From Ktedonobacter sp. SOSP1-85 (GTDB lineage: Bacteria > Chloroflexota > Ktedonobacteria > Ktedonobacterales > Ktedonobacteraceae): DNA of 64,000 bases. Under the pieces are notes generated by a model. It saw only the letters and a list, made by a program, of their open reading frames with translations. It was not told where the DNA came from and made no database searches. The stretch lies in contig NZ_BNJI01000001.1 of NCBI RefSeq assembly GCF_016587415.1, positions 3,635,501 through 3,699,500 of the forward strand, written 5' to 3'. Below, one piece after another: positions 25,145 to 34,999 of the stretch. The first letter of the stretch is position 1. Each line of letters begins with the position of its first letter. The translations under genes were made by a program, and so were the position numbers.

Positions 25145-25555
25145 CTAATTTTTGACACTCAGGATGGCTTCGGGATTAAAGAACCATTTAACGAAGGCCA
25201 CTGAGGGGAGTAGCGCGGGTTTCAGCACGAAGTAGGCAAACACGGCGGAAACTACTATCGTTACGCCCAGGGCCGCGTAGAACAGCGGCTTTTGAAGGCG
25301 TGCACCCTTGCGCCAGAAGTCGATCATGATAATACGTACGCCATTAAAAGCGTGATAGAAGACAGCGCCCACGACAGCCAGTGATAGGAAACGCACAATG
25401 ACGTGGTCAAAGAGCAGAATGCCATCGTTATAAACTGTTGGGCCAAAGCTGAGTAGAGAAATATCCACGACGTGGATAAACAGGAAGAGCAGTAGTCCGA
25501 GTCCTGTCACGCGGTGCAACAGCCAGGACCACATGCCAGATTGACCTTTGTACAT
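25145..25555 (-). CDS. sdhC: succinate dehydrogenase cytochrome b subunit
   Basis: 136 residues, three membrane helices. The SdhC signature WLLHRVTGLGLLLFLFIHVVD is at the first helix, and the haem-ligand region AVFYHAFNGVRIIMIDF at the second. It forms the membrane haem b and quinone site with SdhD. A GAGGG site precedes the ATG. First gene of sdhCDAB; the promoter should lie in the 25556-26151 interval. Confidence 0.92.
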   Translation of the reverse strand: MYKGQSGMWSWLLHRVTGLGLLLFLFIHVVDISLLSFGPTVYNDGILLFDHVIVRFLSLAVVGAVFYHAFNGVRIIMIDFWRKGARLQKPLFYAALGVTIVVSAVFAYFVLKPALLPSVAFVKWFFNPEAILSVKN

Positions 25556-26151
25556 TTTTCCCTCACTTCTGGGGGCGGGAGAGGAGGGCAGGAGGCACGA
25601 GGTTAGATAGTGCTTCGCTCAGCCTCTGGCGCTTGCTCTCGCCCTTTCCGAACATCCAAGCGGGGACCGACGCATTGGAACGGCAAGAAGAGCTAGCCAA
25701 TGAGCCTGCGCAGGCATCATCGACGAGGACCGAGAAGATGGGCATAAAAAATAGACCGTTTCTTACACATCACAGTCCTCTATCTACAACCAGGCACCCC
25801 GCTGTGCTTTACCAGGCCCTTGGCGAGCCAGGCAAACGTTGTATGTGTATTATACTTCACTCTTGAGGCGTGCGCAAACACTTTTTATAGTTATATGATG
25901 ATAGGTCAATGATTGTGGCATAAGTGTTGTGGGTGGCAAAGGCGGCAAAGCCGCCTTTGCCACCCACAACACCTTACTCTGAATGTGGAGAGGCTAAAGA
26001 GCCGGGAAACCTGGAAGTTATGGTAAGGTCCATTCTCAAGGGGAAGCCGCTATGTTATAATGCAGGAACAATCGTTCTTACTCATGTATCTCCTCTGTTT
26101 AGAAAATATAAAGCTCTTGCTGTGTGGAAATAGATACCAGGGAAAAGTGCT
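25556..26151. other. intergenic region between sdhC and mutL
   Basis: Nearly 600 bases between divergent genes. It holds one long palindrome (25924-25972) and, at about 26053, TATAAT ahead of mutL. A 60-codon open frame inside shows no domain and is treated as chance. Confidence 0.5.
25924..25972. repeat. 23-bp perfect palindrome in divergent intergenic region
   Basis: 25924-25946 is the exact reverse complement of 25950-25972 with a 3-base AAA loop. It lies between divergently transcribed genes, so it is not at the end of any visible gene and is not an ordinary terminator. Confidence 0.75.
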
Positions 26152-28419
26152 ATGCCTATACGTCAACTTGCGCCCGATGTGGCGGCGAAGATCGCGGCTG
26201 GTGAGGTGGTGGAGCGGCCCGCCTCGGTGGTAAAGGAACTTATTGAGAATAGTATTGACGCGGGCGCGACCCAAATTCGCGTCGATCTGATGAATGGTGG
26301 CCTGCAACTCATTCGCGTGACCGATAATGGCTGTGGCATCTCACCCGAAGAACTGCCCCTGGCCCTGGAGCGGCATGCTACCAGCAAGGTGACATCCATC
26401 GACGACCTGGAGCAGATTCGCTCGCTGGGTTTTCGCGGTGAGGCGCTGGCGAGTATCGCCGCCGTGGCCGAGGTGACGCTTATGAGTCGTGCGCGAGGCT
26501 CCGAGCAGGGATCACAGGTGAGCGCGCAGAGTGGGCATATCTCTGATGTCACTCCCGCCGCCTCGCCTGAGGGTACGACGATTACGGTTCGTAACCTCTT
26601 TAGCGCCGTTCCAGCGCGCCTCAAGTTTCTGAAGAGTCGTAATACTGAGATCAGCCATTGTCATCACCTGCTGGAGCAGTACGCACTGGCCTACCCTGAG
26701 ATCCGCTTTACGGTTGCCAGTGAGGGGAAGCAGATCTTCTCGACTCCCGGTGATGGCAAGCTCTTTAGCGTCCTGGTGCAGGTCTATGGTCTACAGATCG
26801 CGGAGCAGATGGTAGAGGTGGATGGCGATGATGAGCATGACGCCAGCGATGGCGAATATCCCATTGTTAAGGGCTTTGTGAGCCGTCCCGCCTGCTATAA
26901 GAGCACGCGCCAGCATATCTCCTTCTTCGTCAACCGGCGCTGGGTCATGAGCCGTATGCTTACTACGGCAGTGGAGGGGGCCTATCATTCGCTGCTCCTG
27001 AGCGGGCGTCATCCCCTGGCGGTCATCAATATCCAGATCGACCCCTCCTTCCTGGATGTGAATGTGCATCCCGCCAAGACCGAGATTCGCTTCTTAAAGG
27101 AGCGTCGTGTCTTCGCCGCTATCCTGCGCGCGGCCCGCAAGGCTCTTTTGCAGGAGCCGGAGATGCCGCAGTGGAAGTCGAAGTCTAGCGAGCCACGTGC
27201 GAGTAGTCAGCCAGACGCCTATGATCAGGAACCCTCATTCGAGGGCAGGCTGGATTTGGATGAGGAAACAGTACAGGCAGGCGAGCAGGAAGCAGAAGAG
27301 GCAGGTAAGCCACAGCAGCGGCAGAGCACGATCCCTGGAGATAGCCCCTGGATTACCTTTACGGAAGAAGAACATGGGACGAGGCCGCCCGGACATGCAC
27401 GCCTCTGGCAGAGCCACCTGGGTGTGACCGATAAGGCGAAGGGGTCACGTCTCAAAGCTGTTGACACAACCGTGGAGGTCGAGCGTTCTCCCACGGGAAC
27501 GCTACACGCGCAGGCCGAGCAGGTAAGCGTCACGCTTGATACTTCTCTCGAAGAGGATGATCCGCTCTCCATGCTACCGCCAGCCACGCCCGTTGAGAAA
27601 CGTCCAGAAGCGGGTGGAGACATCGCAGAACAAGAGCCACTGGCCTCCTTTGACGCCGTGCCGCGTGGCATTCCCACGATGGGTATTCAGTTACCTTCTG
27701 CACAGACCGAGGAGCGTTCAAGGCTGGTTGTGAGTCCAGTCGCGCCCCAGGTGATTGCAGGAGACGCTCAAAGGGTAGAGCGGCGCCCTGAGCAGGGGGC
27801 ACTACCGGGCCATAGCATCGATCCGAACCTGCCGCGTAAGTTTCCGCGCCTGCGTGTGGTAGGACAGCTCTCACAGAGCTATATTGTGACCGAGGGGCCG
27901 GATGGCATGTATCTTATTGACCAGCACGCAGCGCATGAACGGATAGTGCTTGAGCGCATGGTCGCGGCCCTTAAATCGCGCGAGACCATCTCGCAGCTCC
28001 TGCTCACCCCTATGCACCTCACGCTGGCCCCTGTCGAGATTGAGGCGCTCGAAGAGCATGGGGAGCAGCTACGGCGCATTGGCTTCGAGCTGGAGGTAGT
28101 TGACGGTAAGACCGTCGAGGTGCGTGCCGTCCCCACGGTCCTGGTCAAGCGCCTGGACAGCGTCTCGCTGCATGCCTTACTGGTCGAGCTTACCGCCGAG
28201 GACCAGCTGGGGCATACCGAGACCTGGGAGGAGCGTGCGCTGGCCAACGTCGCCTGCAAGGCCGCCATCAAACAGAATTACTTCCTGGCTATGAGCGAGA
28301 TGCGCGAAATGCTGGAGCAACTAGAGCAGGTCAAGGCTCCCTTCAGCTGTTGCCACGGTCGACCAACCATGGTACACTTCAGTCTCGCAGAATTAGCCCA
28401 CGAATTCGATCGCCGATAA
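26152..28419 (+). CDS. mutL: DNA mismatch repair protein MutL
   Basis: 755 residues. The N-terminal GHKL ATPase carries ELIENSIDAGA and DNGCGI, plus GFRGEAL. A long acidic linker (about residues 340-560) joins it to the C-terminal endonuclease/dimer domain. The nuclease motif DQHAAHERIVLE (form DQHAx2Ex4E) is intact, as are ACKAAIKQ and CHGRPT. This is therefore the nicking type of MutL used by bacteria without MutH. AGGGAAAAG precedes the ATG. MutS is not in the window. It is followed by priA in the same direction. Confidence 0.97.
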   Translation: MPIRQLAPDVAAKIAAGEVVERPASVVKELIENSIDAGATQIRVDLMNGGLQLIRVTDNGCGISPEELPLALERHATSKVTSIDDLEQIRSLGFRGEALASIAAVAEVTLMSRARGSEQGSQVSAQSGHISDVTPAASPEGTTITVRNLFSAVPARLKFLKSRNTEISHCHHLLEQYALAYPEIRFTVASEGKQIFSTPGDGKLFSVLVQVYGLQIAEQMVEVDGDDEHDASDGEYPIVKGFVSRPACYKSTRQHISFFVNRRWVMSRMLTTAVEGAYHSLLLSGRHPLAVINIQIDPSFLDVNVHPAKTEIRFLKERRVFAAILRAARKALLQEPEMPQWKSKSSEPRASSQPDAYDQEPSFEGRLDLDEETVQAGEQEAEEAGKPQQRQSTIPGDSPWITFTEEEHGTRPPGHARLWQSHLGVTDKAKGSRLKAVDTTVEVERSPTGTLHAQAEQVSVTLDTSLEEDDPLSMLPPATPVEKRPEAGGDIAEQEPLASFDAVPRGIPTMGIQLPSAQTEERSRLVVSPVAPQVIAGDAQRVERRPEQGALPGHSIDPNLPRKFPRLRVVGQLSQSYIVTEGPDGMYLIDQHAAHERIVLERMVAALKSRETISQLLLTPMHLTLAPVEIEALEEHGEQLRRIGFELEVVDGKTVEVRAVPTVLVKRLDSVSLHALLVELTAEDQLGHTETWEERALANVACKAAIKQNYFLAMSEMREMLEQLEQVKAPFSCCHGRPTMVHFSLAELAHEFDRR

Positions 28420-28452
28420 ATTGTAGGGGTAGAGCTTACTCTGCCTCCAGCG

Positions 28453-28530
28453 GGTAAGGGGATGTGGTGCGCGATACCTCCGGCATCGCGCACCACATCC
28501 CCTTACCATGGCGAGCTACACAGTGGCGAG
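28453..28530. repeat. palindromic element E1
   Basis: A 23-bp perfect stem starting GGTAAGG (28453-28475 with 28485-28507, 9-base loop). It is followed by ATGGCGAGCTACACAGTGG at 28508, a flank nearly repeated after element E2 at 31340. It lies between mutL and priA. Confidence 0.75.
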
Positions 28531-28550
28531 TAGATCACCTTTCATAGAAG

Positions 28551-28587
28551 AGTAGCCGCGTACGCCAGTAGCGGGCGGCCCAGGAGA
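28551..28587 (+). repeat. short interspersed repeat, copy B
   Basis: The same 26 bases as 16073-16098, followed here by GGCC and then CAGGAGA, the ribosome binding site of priA. Confidence 0.6.
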
Positions 28588-28596
28588 TTGAGTAGG

Positions 28597-31245
28597 ATGC
28601 TGGTAGAAGTACTCACGGCGGCTGGACGTTGGAACGTCGAACAACCGCTGTTGACCTATCGCGTACCCGAGGCCCTGGAGGACCAGCTTCGCCCTGGGCA
28701 ACTGGTCGCCGTTCCCTATGGAGAGCGCCTGGACGAAGGTATTATCTGGGATCTGCTTGAGGGCGATGAGCTACCAGAGCCTTTGCAGGAAGAGGGAATC
28801 GAGCTACGCGACCTGTACAGCATCCTGGATCCCAAGCCCGCTCTGTTGCTTCACCAGCTTGAGTTGGCGCGCTGGCTTGCAGAGTACTATGCGACACCGC
28901 TGGCACATGCCGTCTTTGGCATGCTGACGCCAGGTATGTTGCAGCGCTCACGCTTCGTCTTGAAGCTCTCTGAAGAGGCACTTAAGGACGCGGTCCAGGC
29001 CTCCTCGCAGGAGACCTCATTGAATCTGCGTGCCCTGCTCGGACTCCTGCATAATGACGGCTCCCTCGATGTTGAGCAGCTCAAGAAGATGCTCGGCAAG
29101 ACGAAGGCGCAGCAACTCTTAAAAGAGATCAAGCAGAGTAAGCTGGTGGTGCGCGAACCTGAGCTGGTCGAAGGAAAGGCGCGTATCAAGCTGCGCCGAA
29201 ACGTGCGCCTGCTGGTACAGGGCGAGGAGCTACTGACATGGCGTGAGCTGCTGGAAGAGCGTCTGCGCAAGGCTGAGAGCGAGGCGCAAGCTCAGAGCAC
29301 TTCCCAGGCTACTCCTGTCAGCACATCTCGCAAGAGTATGAGTAAGACCGAAGCTCCCTTTAACCCCTGGTCAATGTCCGCCGCCGCAAGCGCCACCCTG
29401 GCCCCGCCGGTGATGAGCAAGGAGGGCGTCGTCATTCAACGCCAGCTTGCGGCCCTGGACCTCTTGCAGCAGAGTATTAACCGTGGCTCGCCCTGGACCC
29501 CCTCGGCGCTCTGTCGCGCCACAGGTCTGACACCCAGGCAGCTCCAGCAGCTTGAAGATCAGCAACTTGTAGTGGTAGAGAATAAAGAGCAGCGACGTGA
29601 TCCCCTCCAGGGGCGGGCCATCCCCTCCAGCCAGCCGTTGCAGTTGACAGGCGAGCAAGAAGCAGCCCTGCGCGCCATTCTCGAAGCCATCGAGGAGGGT
29701 AAGGCGAACAGTATCCCCAGGCCTATCTTGCTGCATGGCGTCACTGGCAGTGGTAAAACCGAGGTGTATTTGCAGGCCATGGCCTCGGTTATTGCCGAGG
29801 GGAAGCGTTGTATTATTCTCGTGCCAGAGATCGCTCTGACGACCCAGGCGGTGCAGCGCGTGGCGGGCCGTTTCCCCGAGCGGGTTGCCATCATCCACAG
29901 CGAATTGAGCGTGGGAGAGCGCTATGATGAATGGAGGCGTATTCGCGCCGGAGAGATCGATGTCGTCATCGGCTCACGTTCGGCGCTCTTCGCGCCCGTT
30001 CCCGACCTGGGCTTGATTATCATCGATGAGGAGCACGAGGCGGCCTATAAACAGAGTGAGTTCAAGCCAACCTATCACGCGCGCGAGGCCGCTATCAAGC
30101 TGGGAGAGATACTCAAAGTGCCCGTGGTCCTGGGTAGTGCCACGCCCGCCGTGGAGTCGTATTATCGCGCGGAGCAGGGGCGTTACCAGTTGGTGGAGCT
30201 GAAGGGGCGTATTGGTGCCAACCTGCCGCCTGTGGAGATCGTCGATCTGCGCTCCGAGTTGCGCGCGGGACATACCAGTATCATCAGCCGGCGTCTGCTC
30301 GATGAACTGGGCAAGGTGCTGGAGCGGGGACAGCAGGCGATCTTATTTCTTAACCGGCGTGGCGCGGCGAGTTGTGTGCTTTGTCGCGATTGTGGCTTCA
30401 CGGCCCTCTGCGAGCAGTGCGATATCCCTCTGACTTATCACGCAACCGAACACGTCTTGATGTGCCACTACTGTGGCGCACAGAGCAAGATCCTGCACTT
30501 CTGTCCCTCCTGTCGCAGCGCCGAGATCCGTTACTTTGGCCTGGGAACCGAGAAGGTGCAGCGCACCATCCAGAAATATTTTCCCGAGGCGCGTCTGCTG
30601 CGCTGGGATCGCGATACAGCGCGCAATCGCCACGCCCATGAAGAGCTGCTCGACCGCTTTGCCAACCGCGAGGCCGATATCCTGATTGGCACGCAGATGA
30701 TCGCCAAGGGCCTGGACCTGCCCGGCGTGACCCTCGTCGGCGTCGTCTCGGCGGATATCGCCCTTAACCTGCCAGACTACGCTTCGCCTGAGCGTGCCTT
30801 TATGCTGCTCACCCAGGTCGCGGGCCGCGCCGGTCGCGGCAGCGAAGCGGGCCATGTCATCGTCCAGACCTTTAACCCGGAGCACTTCAGCATTGATGCA
30901 GCCTCACGTCACGACTATAACGAGTTCTATCGTATCGAGATCGAGACGCGCCAGCGCTATGGGTATCCTCCCTTCCGCCAGTTCGTCAAATTTACCTATA
31001 GTCATAGTAACCGCCATCGCAGCCAGTTAGAAGCCATGAAGCTCTGTGAGAAATTAAAGGGTTGGATACAGCGTCTTAACCTGCCCGAAACTGATATCGT
31101 GGGACCTGTTCCCGCGCTTATGGAGCGCATTCGCAACAAGTACCGCTGGCAGATGATTGTGCGTGGCCCCGACCTCTCGCGCCTGCTCCGCGTTGTCGAC
31201 GCCCCCGACTGGGAGATCGATATTGATCCCATCAGCACACTTTAG
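28597..31245 (+). CDS. priA: primosomal protein N' (PriA helicase)
   Basis: 882 residues from the ATG; a TTG at 28588 lies too close to the GGAG. PriA reloads the replicative helicase at broken or stalled forks. After the N-terminal DNA-binding region comes an insertion rich in Ser, Ala and Thr near residues 230-280. The SF2 helicase core follows: Walker A GVTGSGKTEVYL, DEEH, and VLGSATP. The zinc-binding domain has paired cysteines (CVLCRDCG, CEQCDIPL, CHYCGA, CPSC). LTQVAGRAGRG is the last helicase motif. Somewhat longer than E. coli PriA (732). Confidence 0.96.
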   Translation: MLVEVLTAAGRWNVEQPLLTYRVPEALEDQLRPGQLVAVPYGERLDEGIIWDLLEGDELPEPLQEEGIELRDLYSILDPKPALLLHQLELARWLAEYYATPLAHAVFGMLTPGMLQRSRFVLKLSEEALKDAVQASSQETSLNLRALLGLLHNDGSLDVEQLKKMLGKTKAQQLLKEIKQSKLVVREPELVEGKARIKLRRNVRLLVQGEELLTWRELLEERLRKAESEAQAQSTSQATPVSTSRKSMSKTEAPFNPWSMSAAASATLAPPVMSKEGVVIQRQLAALDLLQQSINRGSPWTPSALCRATGLTPRQLQQLEDQQLVVVENKEQRRDPLQGRAIPSSQPLQLTGEQEAALRAILEAIEEGKANSIPRPILLHGVTGSGKTEVYLQAMASVIAEGKRCIILVPEIALTTQAVQRVAGRFPERVAIIHSELSVGERYDEWRRIRAGEIDVVIGSRSALFAPVPDLGLIIIDEEHEAAYKQSEFKPTYHAREAAIKLGEILKVPVVLGSATPAVESYYRAEQGRYQLVELKGRIGANLPPVEIVDLRSELRAGHTSIISRRLLDELGKVLERGQQAILFLNRRGAASCVLCRDCGFTALCEQCDIPLTYHATEHVLMCHYCGAQSKILHFCPSCRSAEIRYFGLGTEKVQRTIQKYFPEARLLRWDRDTARNRHAHEELLDRFANREADILIGTQMIAKGLDLPGVTLVGVVSADIALNLPDYASPERAFMLLTQVAGRAGRGSEAGHVIVQTFNPEHFSIDAASRHDYNEFYRIEIETRQRYGYPPFRQFVKFTYSHSNRHRSQLEAMKLCEKLKGWIQRLNLPETDIVGPVPALMERIRNKYRWQMIVRGPDLSRLLRVVDAPDWEIDIDPISTL

Positions 31246-31280
31246 AAGCGCTTCTAAACAATACACCTATCCTTATATTC

Positions 31281-31362
31281 GGATTAGTGTGTTGTGTACC
31301 TGGATGCCCGCGGCATCCAGGTACACAACACACTAATCCATGGCGAGCCACGCAGTGGTGAG
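31281..31362. repeat. palindromic element E2 / priA terminator
   Basis: A 28-bp perfect stem (31281-31308 with 31312-31339, 3-base loop) 35 bases after the priA stop. It is followed by the flank ATGGCGAGCCACGCAGTGG shared with E1. The stem sequence itself is unrelated to that of E1. Confidence 0.8.
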
Positions 31363-31446
31363 AAGTCTACAAGACCCCCCTTTTGTGGGAAGCAAGGTTG
31401 TCGAATATATTTATAAATGTGAATGTAAAATCTGTTTGGAGGGGAC

Positions 31447-32334
31447 ATGGGGATTGTATTGGGGTTGTTGGCGGCACTCTTCTGGGGTGGCGCTGATTTT
31501 TTTGTGCGCTTCGCCTCGAAGCGCATGGGATCGTATCGGACGCTGTTATTTATGCAGTTCTTTGGCCTGCTGGGGCTGGGTATCTTTCTGCTGGCAAGTG
31601 GGCAATTACAGGCCGTACTGGCGCGGAGCGCGTGGGAGATCTGGCTCTGGGCGTTGCTAGCGGCTAGCTTGAACACCTTAAGCTCGCTGGCGCTCTACCG
31701 AGCCTTTGAGATTGGGGTCGTGATGATCGCCTCGCCTATCTCGGCCTGTTATAGCGCGGTCACGGCCTTGCTGGCCTTTGCCTCTGGCGAGCGTATCGGG
31801 CTGGTGCCGCTGCTAGGAATGGGTGTGGTCCTGCTGGGGGTGATGGTCGTGGCGACCTCCCTGAGCGCGCAGGAACCGGAGGAGCGGGCAACGCTGGCGC
31901 TCAAGCCACGAGGAAAGTTGCCTCCTGGTGTGCTCCTGGCGATCCTGGCATCGATAGGCTATGGCATCGCCTTCTGGATGCTTGGCTTTAAGGTGACCCC
32001 GGCACTGGGGCCTGTGGTGCCAATCTGGATTTTTCGCCTGTTCACACCCGTGGTATTGACGCTGTGCGCACCAATTAGTCGACAGCGATTGACCTGGCCA
32101 CGCGGCTCAGTCTGGTGGCTTTTAGCCGCGATAGGGATACTCGATACCATTGCCTACTTTGCCTATACCTATGGCGTAACGCTAAGTCAGGTCTCGCTGG
32201 TGAGCGTGCTCTCCTCGCTCTATAGCGCGGTCACGGTCCTGCTAGCCTGGATCTTTATTCATGAGCGGCTTCAATGGAGCCAGTGGCTGGGCATTGGAGC
32301 CATCTTAGCGGGTATCGCCCTGGTAAACTTGTAG
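31447..32334 (+). CDS. EamA/DMT-family transporter
   Basis: 295 residues, ten membrane helices in two similar halves of five, the layout of the EamA (drug/metabolite transporter) family. The N-terminus MGIVLGLLAALFWGGADFFV and the second-half motif VSLVSVLSSLYSAVTVLLAWIF are typical. Small-molecule export is likely; substrate unknown. GGAGGGGAC precedes the ATG. The next gene follows after about 125 bases in the same direction. Confidence 0.88.
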   Translation: MGIVLGLLAALFWGGADFFVRFASKRMGSYRTLLFMQFFGLLGLGIFLLASGQLQAVLARSAWEIWLWALLAASLNTLSSLALYRAFEIGVVMIASPISACYSAVTALLAFASGERIGLVPLLGMGVVLLGVMVVATSLSAQEPEERATLALKPRGKLPPGVLLAILASIGYGIAFWMLGFKVTPALGPVVPIWIFRLFTPVVLTLCAPISRQRLTWPRGSVWWLLAAIGILDTIAYFAYTYGVTLSQVSLVSVLSSLYSAVTVLLAWIFIHERLQWSQWLGIGAILAGIALVNL

Positions 32335-32459
32335 AGGCGGACACATACAACTTGCACGAAGCCATGGGCGTGATAAAAGTGTGTTGGTTGCACCTGGAGG
32401 AACGAGGTTTTATACTGAGGGGTACGATTGTCGAATATACTCATGGAAGAGAGGACGCG

Positions 32460-33038
32460 ATGATAGACACTCAGGCTATACCGCCGGCGTTGCTGACGCA
32501 GATTGAGGAGGCGACACGCGCAACTGACTTTACCATGCAGTCTGATACCCTAACGGGATCGCTGTTAAGGACGCTTGCGGGGAGTAAGCCAGAAGGAAAC
32601 TTTCTTGAACTGGGAACCGGTACAGGCATGGGAACCGCCTGGTTGCTAGATGGCATGGATACTGCATCGCGCCTGATAACTGTGGACAAGAATGAGCGCT
32701 ACAATGCGATTGCGCGGCGCTTCTTGAGCGGAGATGCACGCGTCACTTTTCACACAGGCGATGGTGTGGCGTTTATTCGCTCCCAGCAAGCAGGTACCTT
32801 TGATCTTATTTTCGCGGATATGCCGCCAGGGAAATTTCAGCTTCTGGATGAGACGCTGGCCCTGCTCAGGCCAGGTGGACTCTATATCATTGATGACCTG
32901 GCGCCCCTGGAGAGTTGGGAGCCAGCCCATGCGCCAAGAGTCACGGCCCTGATAGCGACTCTGGAGCAGCGCTCGGATCTGCGAATATGTAAGCTGAACT
33001 GGTCAACCGGGCTGCTCATTGCGACCAGGATTGCTTAG
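32460..33038 (+). CDS. class I SAM-dependent methyltransferase (O-methyltransferase-like)
   Basis: 192 residues from the ATG preceded by GAGAGGA; a longer in-frame extension overlaps the upstream transporter and lacks a site. The SAM-binding glycine motif is LELGTGTGMGTAWLL (about residue 45), then VDKNERYNAIAR, DLIFADMPPGKF and LRPGGLYIIDDL. This order matches the O-methyltransferase type (catechol/caffeoyl-CoA-like). Substrate unknown. Thirty bases upstream of rarA in the same direction. Confidence 0.85.
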   Translation: MIDTQAIPPALLTQIEEATRATDFTMQSDTLTGSLLRTLAGSKPEGNFLELGTGTGMGTAWLLDGMDTASRLITVDKNERYNAIARRFLSGDARVTFHTGDGVAFIRSQQAGTFDLIFADMPPGKFQLLDETLALLRPGGLYIIDDLAPLESWEPAHAPRVTALIATLEQRSDLRICKLNWSTGLLIATRIA

Positions 33039-33068
33039 AAGCATTTAAAGAACATGGAGGACGTAGCT

Positions 33069-34514
33069 ATGCCAGAGCAATTCTCCCTCTTTGGGGGGAG
33101 TGACCTCTCCGAGAAGGATACGCGCCCGAAGGCGAGTGAGCCAAAGGCCGTGCCAGCGCAGAGCGAGGAGGGGACGCGAGTAATTGGGGAACCCCTGGCC
33201 TCGCGGATGCGTCCTCGCACCCTGGACGAGATCGTCGGCCAGGAGCACCTGCTGGGACCTGGAAAACTCCTGCGGCGAACGATTGAGTCCGGGCGCGTTA
33301 CCTCAATGCTGTTCTGGGGACCTCCGGGCAGCGGCAAGACCACGCTCTCCGAGGCCATTGCGCGCCATGCCGACGCGCGCTTTGTGACTTTGAGCGCCAC
33401 CTCGGCGGGTGTGGCGGATCTGCGGCGCGTGGTCGATGAGGCCGCCAAACTGCGCCAGTTCTCGCAGCGGCGCACGATCCTCTTTATTGACGAAATTCAC
33501 CGTTTTAACAAGGCCCAGCAGGATGCTGTGTTGCCACACGTCGAGCGTGGCACTGTGACCCTGATCGGTGCCACAACCGAGAACCCCAGCTTCGAGGTGA
33601 ATGGCGCGCTCCTCTCGCGCTGTCGCGTCTTTGTGCTCAAGGCCCTGGACGAAGCACAGATCGTGCGCATCCTCCAGCGGGCACTGGAGGATAACGAGCG
33701 TGGCCTGGGACAGTATCAGATTACCAGCGACGAGGAGGCCTTGCAGGCCATCTCCATCTTTGCCAGTGGAGACGCGCGCACAGCGTTGAATGTCCTGGAA
33801 CTGGCGGCACAAGGGGTTATGAGCGGTGGAGGGACAGATGAGCGCCACATTACCCTCGCGCTGGTCGAGGAGGTCATGCAGCATCGCGCCCTGCTCTATG
33901 ATAAGAGTGGCGATCAGCACTATGATATGATCTCGGCCCTGCATAAGTCTGTACGCGGCTCCGATCCCGATGGGAGCCTCTACTGGCTGGTGCGCATGCT
34001 TGAAGCGGGCGAGGACCCGCTGTATATCGCGCGGCGTGTTGTGCGCATGGCGGCTGAGGATATTGGCCTGGCGGACCCACAGGCGCTCTCGGTCTGCGTC
34101 GCGGCCCAGCAGGCCACGCATTTTGTTGGTATGCCGGAGGCAGGTGTGATTCTGGCTGAGGCTGTAGCTTATCTGGCGGCGGCACCCAAGAGCAATGCCG
34201 TCTACAACGCGTATAGCCAGATCCGCGCAGAGATCATGAATGGCCCCAATGATCCTGTGCCGCTGTGGATTCGCAACGCTCCCACTCAGTTGATGAAGAA
34301 CCTGGACTACGGTAAGGATTATAAATACGCGCATGACTTCTACAAGGATATGCAGAGCGACGATCCCGAGCGGCCGCCCGTGACCAAACTCCAGGAATAC
34401 CTCCCCGAGCGCCTCGCGGGCCAGCGCTTCTATGAACCGGGTACGCAAGGAAAAGAGGCCAGCATCCAGCGCTGGCTGGCGAAGCGTCAAGCCGAACAGG
34501 ATACAAAGGAGTGA
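33069..34514 (+). CDS. rarA: replication-associated recombination protein A
   Basis: 481 residues. The start at 33069 is preferred because GGAGG lies 8 bases before it. An ATPase of the clamp-loader class that acts at stalled forks. The AAA+ core is complete: Walker A GPPGSGKTT, Walker B FIDEIHRFNKAQQD, sensor IGATTENPSFEVN. The C-terminal tetramerisation domain carries the MgsA signature. The first residues, MPEQFSLFGG, resemble a beta-clamp binding motif of the QxSLF type, which would fit a fork-associated protein. Also called mgsA. It is followed by a DinB-fold gene after 5 bases. Confidence 0.95.
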   Translation: MPEQFSLFGGSDLSEKDTRPKASEPKAVPAQSEEGTRVIGEPLASRMRPRTLDEIVGQEHLLGPGKLLRRTIESGRVTSMLFWGPPGSGKTTLSEAIARHADARFVTLSATSAGVADLRRVVDEAAKLRQFSQRRTILFIDEIHRFNKAQQDAVLPHVERGTVTLIGATTENPSFEVNGALLSRCRVFVLKALDEAQIVRILQRALEDNERGLGQYQITSDEEALQAISIFASGDARTALNVLELAAQGVMSGGGTDERHITLALVEEVMQHRALLYDKSGDQHYDMISALHKSVRGSDPDGSLYWLVRMLEAGEDPLYIARRVVRMAAEDIGLADPQALSVCVAAQQATHFVGMPEAGVILAEAVAYLAAAPKSNAVYNAYSQIRAEIMNGPNDPVPLWIRNAPTQLMKNLDYGKDYKYAHDFYKDMQSDDPERPPVTKLQEYLPERLAGQRFYEPGTQGKEASIQRWLAKRQAEQDTKE

Positions 34515-34519
34515 TCTAC

Positions 34520-34999
34520 ATGACAGAAGCTAAAGCCCTGGCGTCCTTCTTCAAACGGAACCAGTATCTCATCACCATGCAGGCTAAGGATGTAACGACC
34601 GAGGAGAGCCTGTTGCTGCCTCCTGCGGGTGGTAATTGCATGAACTGGATTATCGGACATATTGTCGTCCACCGCGATATTGCGCTCAGGTCATTGGGAG
34701 AGACACCGGTCCTGGACGAGCGCGAAACTGAAATATATAAACGGGAGTCCGAGCCTCTGACCAATCCAGAGCAAGCCCTGCCCCTGGCGACATTGGTCGA
34801 GCGCCTGGAAAGCTCTTACCAGCGCTTACTGACCGCACTAGAGCAGCGCACGCCCGAAGCTCTCGCCCATCAGCCCGATCCCACTGACAAGCGTACCGTA
34901 GGCGAGCGCCTGCGGATGTTGCAATGGCATGAAACCTATCATGCCGGGCAACTGGAACTGCTCCGCCATATGGCGGGTAAGCACGAGAAGCTGATTTAG
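34520..34999 (+). CDS. DinB-family metal-binding protein
   Basis: 159 residues from the ATG with AAAGGAG upstream. Four-helix DinB/YfiT fold, cytoplasmic. The putative metal His residues are in IGHIVVHRD (about residue 48) and WHETYHAGQLELL near residue 140. These proteins are often thiol-dependent transferases or metal enzymes of unknown substrate. Given an MshC-like ligase elsewhere in the window, a mycothiol-type partner is conceivable but not shown. It sits right after rarA. Confidence 0.85.
   Translation: MTEAKALASFFKRNQYLITMQAKDVTTEESLLLPPAGGNCMNWIIGHIVVHRDIALRSLGETPVLDERETEIYKRESEPLTNPEQALPLATLVERLESSYQRLLTALEQRTPEALAHQPDPTDKRTVGERLRMLQWHETYHAGQLELLRHMAGKHEKLI

Noticed and set aside
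25563..25745. 60-codon open frame between sdhC and mutL
   Set aside because: No domain and an unusual composition; treated as chance.
33303..34490. 395-codon open frame opposite rarA
   Set aside because: Antisense shadow of a conserved AAA+ gene; no recognisable motif.
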